Source of the DNA: Latrodectus hesperus
Lineage: Eukaryota; Arthropoda; Arachnida; Araneae; Theridiidae
Assembly (NCBI GenBank): GCA_037975125.1
Contig: CM075854.1
Span: forward strand, 63,380,071-63,444,070
DNA: 64,000 nucleotides
Reading direction: 5' to 3'
This document shows, piece after piece, positions 50,558 through 64,000 of this stretch. Made by a program: the position numbers and the translations under genes. Each line of letters starts with the position of its first letter. Positions within the stretch are counted from its first letter, which is position 1. The notes beneath the pieces were generated by a model. It saw only the letters and a list, made by a program, of their open reading frames with translations, was not told the origin of the DNA and did not search any database.

Positions 50558-50776
50558 TCAACAAATTATGAGCCAAGCTGGCAGCCGAATGATTAGCGCT
50601 CTTGCCTTCAGGTCACTGGTTCATGGATTCAACTCTCACCTTGGGTTTGGATGCTTTTAGTTTCTCGGAATTATGGACCCAAATATATTAAAAAGAATGT
50701 CCCAGTATAATTATTCATCGTGTGCAAAATACGAGTATAACCGTTGAGAGACAAACAAAACCAATCAACAATTTAT
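50558..50776 (+). repeat. tRNA-derived SINE, diverged copy
   Basis: The body (50570-50764) starts 'AGCCAAGCTGGCAGCCGAATG', has a mutated A box (TGATTAGCGCTC), a decayed B box, and the 'GTGCAAAA' and 'GAGACAAACAAAA' tail blocks of the 11193 family. It is flanked by 'tcaacaaattat' (50558-50569) and 'tcaacaatttat' (50765-50776), a 12-bp duplication with one mismatch. Confidence 0.82.
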
Positions 50777-51014
50777 AGGTGTAATGCAAGAATAGTGGGG
50801 GTGCTTGGATTGGCTCGAAACACCTTTTAAACTGAATATTCTGGTTGAACTAATTATCATATGCAAATAAAAAGTGACCATAGAATGTCAGCCAAACTTT
50901 CTGTAATAAGCTTCAAGAAAATCAGCCAAACCTTCTGTTTTTCACAGTATAAATTATCAGCAGCTAAAAATTGTTTGAAATCCCTTTGTCTTAATTTTTT
51001 ACAGAATATTTTTG

Positions 51015-51016
<2 letters not shown>

Positions 51017-51075
<59 letters not shown>
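51017..51075. repeat. (TA)n microsatellite
   Basis: This TA run of about 59 bp lies roughly 115 bp left of a segment (51192-51290) that recurs inverted next to the (TA)n tract at 57663. Confidence 0.95.
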
Positions 51076-51077
<2 letters not shown>

Positions 51078-51191
51078 ATAGTATATTTTATAAAATTAAT
51101 AATCAAATATTAGATGGAGAATAATACATTGAAAATACCAAATGGAAAACAATACATTGAAAATACGAAATATAGTAAATAGTTAGGAAAA

Positions 51192-51290
51192 TGTTTAAAA
51201 TTTCAAAGAAAAATATAAAATAGAACGAAGTACCAACATGGCCAGCTTCGTCTCTCAGGGGGTGTTGACCACATAGGAACAAAGTATGGC
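51192..51290 (+). repeat. Shared flank repeat next to (TA)n, left copy
   Basis: The text 'aaatttcaaagaaaaatata', then 'gaagtaccaacatggccagc' and 'cagggggt', reappears on the opposite strand at 57560-57655. Both copies sit near a (TA)n tract on the same relative side. Confidence 0.8.
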
Positions 51291-51719
51291 TTTTCTGCAT
51301 TGGCCCAGGACAGTCTTAAGGAAGCCAATAAACCCCAAAGCCACACAAAAAGTTCAAACCAAAATATCAAGCCAGAATAAAAAAGTAGGTAGATAGGTAG
51401 GTTATGGCAGACACTTTTGGAGCTTTATGCTAAGATGCTTGTAGCTCTCATTGAAGAAGGTATTTGGAGAGAATTTTTGAAGTCAATCAACTAACCTTAT
51501 TTGAGTAAAGTCAATTGAAGTCGGTGATCACTAACAGAAACGTCTTGATATGAGAAGAAAAATTTGGATTTATAAATTCGTGTTAGAAATTAGTTCAAGG
51601 ATTTTGAGTTGTAACTTTCTTTTTTCATTAAGATTAGAATCTGTTAGACACGCGTAGAAATTCACAGCATGCAAGAATTTTAATTTCCGGATTTGTAAAT
51701 AGTTCAAATATCCAAGAGA

Positions 51720-54700
51720 ATGATAATGCTCATATTCCTAATTTTTTCGTAGTTTATTCCTCAGATGTTCGTATAAAGGACAATCTAGGAGAATATGATC
51801 TATGGTTTCAGATTCACCGCACTGACAGCGGTCTGTATGCCGGAGATTAAACCTAAATAAAATCGAATTGGTAGGAAAAGATCTTGTTCTTGCTCTGGCA
51901 AGCCATACGTCTTCTATCGCGATTTCGTTAACAGACTATGATTTTTGCGAATAGATGTGAGATGAGTGAATGCTTCATATATTATGAGATGAGTGAATGC
52001 TTCATATATAGAAATTTGCTATTTTTCCATTGATTAAGACTTTCTTTAAAGTAATGTTTCTTAATGTGTTGTTTCAGATTTTCAGGGGAAATATATCGAA
52101 TAGCATATTGACTCACTGTTGCTGCTTTCACCAATGAATCTGCAATTTCATCACCTGCAATCCCTGAATGTCCTGGAACCAAAACTAACTGTATTGACAA
52201 GCACTTTTGAGTAGATTGAATCATTTGGAATAGAAGCAATTGAATAATAGTTGATGTCCTGGAAATTTCTCAAAGAGCAGAGATGCAAGAAAGTGGATTT
52301 GTGAAAATGACATATTTTTTGGGTTCAGTGAAAATTTTAGTGACTGCAATAAGCAGTGCCATAGCCTCTGCCGAGAAGATGGAGTTTATGGAGCTAATTT
52401 TCCCTGTTATTGATAAACTAGTTGCAAAATTGACTATTCAAATACCCACATTTGATCCCTGCTTGGAAGAATCTGTAAAAATCAGCGTATCTGTCTGCCA
52501 TGATGACTCACAAACTTGGTGAAATAGCTTGCAAATTATATCTTTTGGCAATGATTTAGACTGAAACGGGATACTAGAGGAACAAATGGAGAATCTTTTT
52601 GACATTTCTGGCCAGTCATTGGGACTTATAATATGCACGAGGTATTTATTCCTTGTTTCTCGAGCCACAATTTGGCTTTAATGGCCAGAGGATGATTACG
52701 ATTAACTCGACTGTAAGTTAGCTTTTCCCAAACTGAAGCACAAGGGGATAGTGATGACTTGCTTACATTCCGAATGTAAAAGTTTAAGGAGAGCATTTCA
52801 AGTCTCTAGAGTGAAGTGAAGTTTCTCCTGCTTCTTGTAGAACTATCGGTATGGGGGTCCACACTTAGGAAGACCTGTGGCAATTCTTAGGGCAGTGTGA
52901 TATACAGTTTCAAGGATTTTGAGGTCTGTTGTGCATGCTGAAGTAAATATATGACAGCCATAATCCAGACTGGAGACAATAAATGATTTCACGATTTGAA
53001 GATGAGCGGTACGAGCACTTCATTTATTACCTGCGATACCTTTTAAAGCATTCAACTTTGATATAGCTTTACTCTTTTCCTGAAAATGATGACGGAAAGA
53101 TAAATTGTGGGGAAAATGTAATCCCAATATTCGAATATTTTTACTCCAGGAAATAGGATGATTTTTGATGAACAAATTGAAATTAAGTTGTTGTCGTTTT
53201 GAAAAAAAGTTAATCTTTGAACATTTTTGTGGTCTATCGATAACTTCGATTCTTGACACTGATTTTGTAATATTCCAAGTGCAGATGTTAGTTTCTGCTG
53301 AAGTTTTCCCAAGTTAACAGATTCATATAGTAGACATATATCATCAGCGTACATGAAACATTTGATGTCAGGGGGAAGGATATAGTGAGGTCTGCCATAA
53401 GCACTGAGAACAGTAAAGGTAATAACATGCTCCCCTGTGGAACTCCCGTATATGATGTGGCTGATGAAGATAGCTTATTTCTCCACTTTACTTGAAAATA
53501 GCCAGTTGTAATGAACTGTTGAATCCACAAAGCAGCGTTTCCTTATATGTTTGCTTGAAGTAATTTATAAACTAGGCCGTCTGGCCAAACTGAACCATAG
53601 GCCTGGGAAATATTCATTGCAACCAAAGCAACAAATTTTCTAGAGGATCTGGCAGAAATTATATGATGATGAATGATGGATAAAATACTGTCACAACCTT
53701 GATGTGGCAGAAATCCGTGGTGTTTGTTTGTCGCTCAACGGTCATTTTTTGCACATGAGGGCTAATTAGACCGGGACTTACGGTTTAAAGTGGATTCCGA
53801 ACCACTACAAACATCCACGCCCAAGGTGGGATTCGAACCCAAGAACTGTTGAACCGAAGGCAAGAGCGCTAACCATTCGGCTGCCAGCTCGGCACAGAAA
53901 TCCGTGGTGATTGGGATGAAAGAAAGATAGGGTTGATATATGGTCAATAAACCTCTTCAAAATCATTCTTTCCATTAATTTACACATGACACTAGTCAGA
54001 GATATAGGACGGTACGATGCCTCAAGATTGGCCATTTTTCTCGGTTTTAAAATTGGAATAACAATGTAGGATTTCCATATTTCTGATACAATACCTGTAA
54101 GCCACGATTTATTCATCAGGGAGAGGAGGTAGTTTAGGTTGGTAGTACTAATGCCTTTTAATATTTTTGCAGATATCTTATCTGAAACAGACGAGTTTTT
54201 GCATCTTGCCAAAGCTTCTTGCAGTTCAGATGCAGTAAAGGGTTTATTGTAAGAGAAATCCTCACTAGTACTTAAAAATCCAGTGGAATAACCTCTAAAA
54301 TTGGTGAACGAGTGTAGAAGTCTGTAAACATATTAGCTTGATGGGTAGGATCTGTCACTGGAGAATTATTATTTAATAGGATCATATGTGAAGTTGGAGA
54401 TACTGTAGCTCTATTTTGGAGATTTTTTAACAAGTTGAAAATATTTTTTGTTGTTCCAGCTGAAATTATTATTTCATCCCAATATTTTCGAGAGAGAGAT
54501 ATGAGTAGTCGATATAGTTCTGCTGCAGTTCTTTTATATGTCATCCAAACGTTCTTATCACATGTGCGCTTAGTTTTACGCCAAAGACGTCCTTTTTGGC
54601 CCAAGAGATAGCCACATCTAGAAGACCACCATGGGGGATAAAGTTTACCTGGCATTTTCTGCCATCTTCGAAACTTGTGAAGCTTATTTATGCAGAGATG

Positions 54701-55458
54701 ATTGAATTGTTCAATAGAGTGAAGATTAGAAATTTCATTATCTGTATTGATGGAAGCAAAGAATTCTGACCACAGGATACGTGATCTGTTCGGTATATGG
54801 TGATCAGTATCTCCATAGCTATGCTAGTTTTAGATGGTAAATGATCACTTCCAAAAAAATCTGGGTGAACTTCAATATGACTTAGTTGATAAATGTCTGG
54901 TGATACAAAGGTGAAATCAATGAGTGAAGGTTTATGATGTGAACCGTAATGTTTTGGAACTTCAGAGTTCAGGAGGCAGCAATTCTCTTCCTGAATCCAT
55001 TCAAGAAAGTCATTTGCCCTTGATGAAGTGTAACAGCTTCCTAATTATGTACGTCTAATATTGAAATCTCCTATGATATAAGGAGGCTGAATTCCTTGAA
55101 TTATGCTATGAAGCCACTCTGAATAAAATTTGCCAGGAGGAATGTAAACATTAATAATAGTTATTGTAGTCGTTGCCACTGTGATCTTGACTGCTAAGAG
55201 TTCTCTGTCTTCATCTGAGAGACGGATGGGAGAAAATTGCCTAGTTGGAATGTTTTTATTTACTGCTAGGAGAAGGCCGCCACCTCGGCTATCTTCTTTA
55301 TCTTTATGAACGATTATTTTGTTAAATAAAGATATGTCAACTTTTTTTAACCAAGTTTCTTGTATTGCAATAACGTCTGCAGAGTTAAAATAATGAAGTT
55401 TCATGTATGGGTGCTTATTAAGAACACTTCGAGCATTCCACGAAATTAATGAGAACAT
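51720..55458 (-). pseudogene. LINE ORF2: endonuclease, reverse transcriptase, RNase H
   Basis: The endonuclease starts at about 55458 ('MFSLISWNARSVLN', 'VIAIQETWLKK', 'SRGGGLLLAV', 'YIIGDFNI'). The RT has 'YIVIPILKPRKM', 'ASYRPISLTSVMCKLMERMI', 'SYTGVPQGSMLLPLLFSVLM' and the catalytic 'MYADDICLLYES' (near 53340). RNase H pieces are 'LIFTDSSKQGSNVGI' (near 52450) and 'VLVPGHSGIAGDEIADSLVK' (near 52170). The Cys/His tail 'RCQCGESETIDHILLDC' is near 51800-51840. Frames change several times, stops are frequent, and a SINE splits the RT after 'FHPNHHGF'. It cannot encode a working enzyme. Confidence 0.9.
53708..53909 (-). repeat. tRNA-derived SINE inserted in the LINE reverse transcriptase
   Basis: The 172-bp SINE (53723-53894), in the same orientation as the LINE, is flanked by a perfect 15-bp duplication (cagaaatccgtggtg, 53708-53722 and 53895-53909). 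A box TGGTTAGCGCTC and B box GGTTCGAATCC are intact on the minus strand. Without it the RT text runs from 'PNHHGF' into '(C)HQGCDSILSIIHH'. It belongs to the same family as 11193. Confidence 0.95.
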
Positions 55459-56024
55459 GAAAAAGGTTACAATTATTATGATTACAATTTGAATTCTAAG
55501 GACTGATGAACCCAGGATAGAAGTTGCATCCCATCTGTTAGGAAATTTTATTGCTTCTCTTTCTGAATTTTGCATTTTCAATTATTTCTGACTGCTCTTC
55601 AGAAAAGTTACCAAAATTAAATACACTGATCACAGGTAAAATTGGATTGAAATGAATGTCACTATTACTAGGATTTGACGATTGTTTTTGGATTCGACTA
55701 CTTTTCCTAGTTTTCCTTCTAGCAGGGGATGACGAGAGATTTCTAGTTTCAAAAATTTTGCTTAGTTTCTTCAAATTTTTGGAAAATAGTACTAAGAATG
55801 GCTTCTTGTTGGGTTTGAATAGCTAAAATTTTTTTGTCTTCTGACTTCAAATTTCATAAGTATTGAGGTGACTATATCATTTATTTTAGCATGAGTAATT
55901 TCTGATGGTCAATTAGACTTTACAATTGTAGTATAATTGGTTTTAGAGTTTTTAAATTGTCTTCTTGCTTCAATAAAAGATGAGATGGTTTATCACCTTA
56001 AATTTTAAAAACCGAATTTCTTCT

Positions 56025-56706
56025 TCGCGAGATGGACATGAAGAATCATCTGAAGCGTGAGGTCCTTTGCAGTTTACACAATATGGAACTTTAGTTGAAC
56101 AAGGATCATTATTGTGATGTGAGCCACAGAGTCTGCATAAAGCTGATTGTACTTTACATTTTTTGTTGCATGTGTAAATTTAAAACAAATTCCACATTGA
56201 CGAAATTTATCCACAAAAATCTTTTTATTTACAATAGATAAAAACACTTTAATTTTTGTGACTGATATGAACGGGTATGAACGGGAATTGTATTCGTCCA
56301 CTGATATGAACGGGATAATAAATTTCGTAGTGTATTGTTCAATTTGTATTTGGGGAGTCACAGGGACATTTAATACTGTTTCGATTTTGCAAATTTCTGT
56401 TGCAGTTTTATAATCATTTGTAGTGATAATTAGTTTTTCGTTTCTGATATGTCTGACTTCTTCAATCCCATTCTTGTTGGAAATAGCGTTGAATAGTTCA
56501 GATTTTAACTGTGAAGGCCTCTTAGGAACAGAAGCAAATCCTGCTGTAGGACACAGAAACACTGTGAAATTTGAAATTCCAGCTTCTGAAGCTAATTGTA
56601 TAGCTAGGGGTGCATTATCATCATAGTCTAATTTAGAGTTCAATGCATGTTTTGGTATGCGATATTCACATTCAATAAATGGTATATCATCTTGTAAGTC
56701 TGTCAT
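56025..56706 (-). pseudogene. LINE ORF1 (gag-like) with zinc-knuckle region
   Basis: The frame from 56706 ('MTDLQDDIPFIECEYRIPKH') runs through a basic middle region to 'FVDKFRQCGICFKFTHATKN'. There the first CCHC-type knuckle is seen and the frame is lost. In the adjacent frame more Cys/His text follows (about 56160-56040), with an 'LCGSHHNNDPC'-like part. This is usual for nucleic-acid-binding ORF1 proteins of Jockey-type LINEs. It is broken by at least one frameshift. Confidence 0.75.
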
Positions 56707-56760
56707 TTTGAATATAACATCTTGTACGTACTTGAGGAAATAAACTAATAGAACTACTTG

Positions 56761-57365
56761 AGCTTGAAACTAATAAACTAATTAATAAATTAATCTTATT
56801 GGAATTCCCGAATTCTTACAAACCTAAATAAATGAAAATAAATTGCTTGAGTTCTTCTCAAAGCTAATTAAGTTCGAAGAAGTATGTTTGTACCAGTAAG
56901 AACCTGCAAATTTTTCAGTTTTCAGCTACCAATTTTCAACTTGTATTGACAATTAGTTCAATAAAAAAGTAAAATTTAATCTAAAATATATAGGCCAAAA
57001 TCCAATTTTGCCAAAATACATTTAATTTTAAATAATCAAATTAAAACCAGATCCAAATCCATATCCAAATACAAGTCCAAATCTGCAAGAACCGCATCAA
57101 ATAGTATATGTAAGCCAAACAAATACATAAATTAACGACTAAGTGTAAACACTATTGGCATTTCAAGCTTCTTATAAGTCTTTTAAGGCTTGGGTCACCC
57201 TTCTGTAGTATATAACTACGCCTTACTTCACTCTTATAAGCAATGTTTTACTAGCCAAATAGTGTTTAATAAATTTAATTGAAATGTTATTATGAGTTAG
57301 AATATATTTTCTAGCCTATTTATTTGTTTATTGATATTGTTTAAATTATTACATTTATTATATAT
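56761..57365. other. Non-coding stretch upstream of the LINE
   Basis: This is AT-rich DNA that probably includes part of the LINE 5' untranslated region (near 56710-56760). An 'aaccagatccaaatccatatccaaatacaag' run of short imperfect repeats lies near 57045-57080. No gene was recognised. Confidence 0.45.
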
Positions 57366-57581
57366 TCAATTAAGTTGATTAAAAATAATATTTTTGTAAA
57401 TTTTAATTGAAATGTTTGAATTCCAGAAAATTAGTTTATTAACTTTGAAATTAAAATTTTTAGTTTTATCATATATGTCGGTATATGTATGGTTATCTTT
57501 TATCGTAATTAACAAATCTAAAAATTCGGTTTTTAAGTTATAATTATTAGTTTTAATTAATTTTAATTCCAATGTGGTCAA
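57366..57581 (-). pseudogene. Reverse-transcriptase-like fragment
   Basis: The minus-strand frame reads 'KTEFLDLLITIKDNHTYTDI', then 'YDKTKNFNFKVNKLIFWNSN'. This resembles the 'FLDL-I-I' and 'YDKxxDFNFxVN...SNI' block seen after the catalytic region in a divergent class of reverse transcriptases. Only about 70 residues are present, with no catalytic YxDD. It begins just after the repeat shared with 51192. The family assignment is from motif memory only. Confidence 0.4.
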
Positions 57582-57655
57582 AACCCCCTGACGAAGCTGG
57601 CCATGTTGGTACTTCTTTCCATTTTATATTTTTCTTTGAAATTTAAACATTTATC
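57560..57655 (-). repeat. Shared flank repeat next to (TA)n, right copy
   Basis: This is an inverted copy of 51192-51290 with a few substitutions and a small deletion. It directly borders the (TA)n tract at 57663. The two copies bracket the LINE in inverted orientation. Confidence 0.8.
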
Positions 57656-57659
57656 CAAC

Positions 57660-57859
<200 letters not shown>

Positions 57860-58223
57860 AAAAAGTAGCAATTATAACGGTGATATTAAAAATTCATAAT
57901 TATAGGTAAAAATAAAGCATCAGAGATGTTCTAAATTAAATTTTGGTACCAAAAAAATTTAAAATGCTAGTAGGATTAAAATATTTGAATATATATATTG
58001 GACAAACAGTAACTTTTAAAAAGACAAAGCTAATTTGTTATAGTGCCTACTCGCACTGGTAACAGCACATCAAAACATAATTATCGGCGGATCACCTCTA
58101 CTCGCGTCCGCAATAAAAAAATAAGTATCTTATTCAATGTAATACTCGTCGTTGATTCTTCTAACTCTCTTTTGCCTAGGGGCATGCATGTGATGCTCTC
58201 TATCAACTACTAACATTTAATTA

Positions 58224-62661
<4,438 letters not shown>

Positions 62662-62835
62662 CAATTGCATTTATCAAAAGCTTACAATATTTCAATAAAA
62701 ATAATAGTATTTTGTAATTTTATTTTACTTTTTTAAGTTATAGTTTATCAGAATTACTCTTGGACGTATATGTTTGTTAAAAATCTGGATAGGAAATGTA
62801 GCTGAAAAGTAGTATATAGGAATCTTAGCACTCAC

Positions 62836-63021
62836 ACTCTGGGCAGCTATTTCCACTGCTTTTGCATAGTATTGTAAATTTGCGTAAATAACTTCTTTGG
62901 GGTCCTTGTCAGCAGTGATGTTGGCCCTGGCACGATGCTCAAATACAGCTGCGGTGAAATAATCTTTGCCAACTACTACTGCTGGCACAAGAGCGACCAA
63001 GAAAATAATCAGAACTCTCAT
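62836..63021 (-). CDS. Pantetheinase/biotinidase-like protein (vanin family), signal-peptide exon
   Basis: ATG at 63019-63021 opens 62 codons ending in phase 0 at a consensus GTGAGT donor (62835-62830). Residues 1-18 ('MRVLIIFLVALVPAVVVG') form a secretion signal. The mature start 'KDYFTAAVFEHRA' matches the vanin/biotinidase start (D-x-F-x-AAV-x-EH). 'ANITAD' holds an N-glycosylation site, and the exon ends 'AKAVEIAAQS', which in vanins leads straight into the strand carrying the catalytic Glu. The frame stays open upstream, but the signal peptide and a probable 3' splice site just before (TTTTTTCATTCACAG, exon from 63026) favour this ATG and suggest a separate 5' untranslated exon. The best partner is 35483-36874. 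The broken copy at 7622-9013 has a compatible acceptor too. Confidence 0.88.
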
Positions 63022-63026
63022 TTTTG

Positions 63027-64000
63027 CTGTGAATGAAAAAATAAAAAGTAAGATAATATTTTGAAGAGATAAAAAATACAAAAAAATTAACTTAAAATAA
63101 GATATTTTGTACCCCACACTTTGATTTATGAAAATTATAAATATTGATATAATTCGCTGAATTATTGTTGCAAACATTTCCTTCAATATTAACTACTTTA
63201 AAGAAAATGTAACTATTTTCTTTGCTATTTTAAAGCGTTTTCTTTATTATTAAATTAAACAGATGTTTTCAAAACTTAAGGAACACAATTTTGTCTAGAA
63301 TATGAAACAATAAAAATAATTTCAATGAAATTTTAGCCAAGCATTCATGGATATTAATTCAAAGAATATCTTTGTTTCGCAATAGCTTAGAACCACTTAG
63401 AGAACCCGAAGCATTTGAACTTCAATGGTGAAATGTTTTGTGGTTTGATTTTAAAAATGATTTCCTTCACCCTAATTTTAACGATGATAAAGATTCAGAA
63501 ATTTATTAAGCGCATATCATATAAAATACATAAAAAAAAAGTTTATTAGTTATTCTTCATACGTACTAAAAGTTATACAGTATAAAATATATTCTTCTCA
63601 GTGCTATAAACTTATAATCTTTTTGATGAGAAAAACTGCATAGTACAAAATAGAAAAAATCTATTTTTGTGATACTTTTTGAATGAATTTAGATCTTTAA
63701 TATGGGTTGCTTTACAAAAGGTTTGTAATAGTTTAATATATTTTTTTTTCTTTGTAAAAATAAAGATTTTTAAAATTGATAGTTGAAAAAGGCAAGACAT
63801 TTTCGTAAATCAGTGGTTTTCAGTTTTTAACGTAATACTAATATTTTTTATAGCTAATGGTATAAGCTGGTAACTAATAATATTTTAATATCTAATAAGT
63901 TGAGTGTGAATTATAAATTTAAATGGTGAATTTTTAGCCTACTATTTAATTTCAAATTTTTGATTTTGCTTTTTGTTAAAATAGGTTGGGAGAATTGTAT
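63027..64000. other. Upstream flank / 5' intron of the vanin-like gene
   Basis: This AT-rich sequence upstream of the first coding exon begins with the pyrimidine-rich tract and AG of the probable acceptor at 63027. No promoter or 5' exon can be placed with confidence, and no other gene is visible. Confidence 0.45.

Larger units (their letters stand above)
51300..56760 (-). mobile_element. Nearly full-length LINE retrotransposon, decayed
   Basis: Reading on the minus strand, this has a gag-like ORF1 (from 56706), then an ORF2 with APE-type endonuclease, reverse transcriptase, RNase H and a terminal Cys/His tail. That order is typical of the I/Jockey-type LINEs that keep an RNase H. A SINE (53723-53894) has inserted into the RT part. 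The total length of about 5.4 kb fits a complete element, but both ends are fixed only roughly and no target duplication was identified. Confidence 0.85.

Overview
The window looks like nuclear DNA of an arthropod, most likely an arachnid such as a spider. It is strongly AT-rich, holds intron-split coding exons in long non-coding DNA, and is full of Tc1/mariner-superfamily transposons, a P-element-like transposon, LINEs, tRNA-derived SINEs and long (TA)n tracts. The host group is inferred from this overall character, not from a diagnostic gene.

The only host gene I can reconstruct is a pantetheinase/biotinidase-like (vanin family, nitrilase superfamily) gene on the minus strand. A signal-peptide exon at 62836-63021 ends in phase 0 at a GTGAGT donor. 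A long terminal exon at 35483-36874 starts in phase 0 after a pyrimidine-rich AG acceptor. Joined, they would give a 525-residue protein with the Glu, Lys and Cys of the nitrilase triad. The implied intron is about 26 kb. A second copy of the terminal exon lies at 7622-9013. It has the same length and splice site but carries one in-frame TAG.

The two terminal exons sit in a large direct duplication, about 6417-25952 (copy 1) and 33885-47968 (copy 2). The copies serve as empty-site controls for each other. Copy 1 has gained an 8.2-kb nest at 12478-20697: repeat units, a Tc1 DD34E element, a P-like element with an 8-bp target duplication, a DD41D element with about 270-bp inverted repeats, and a LINE 3' fragment. 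Copy 2 has gained a 5'-truncated LINE (41621-43018) and another mariner-superfamily element (43166-44464). A degenerate Tc1-like element is present in both copies and so predates the duplication.

Other regions: 1-6400 holds a truncated SINE, a hairpin repeat and an internally deleted mariner. 26-33.9 kb is non-coding with one SINE and microsatellites. 48-51 kb holds a perfect 32-bp palindrome and a SINE. 51.3-56.8 kb is a nearly full-length, decayed LINE on the minus strand, interrupted by a SINE. 57-62.8 kb is mostly (TA)n tracts and unassigned DNA. Nearly all transposon reading frames are broken, so the gene content of the window is one probable host gene plus its duplicated relic.
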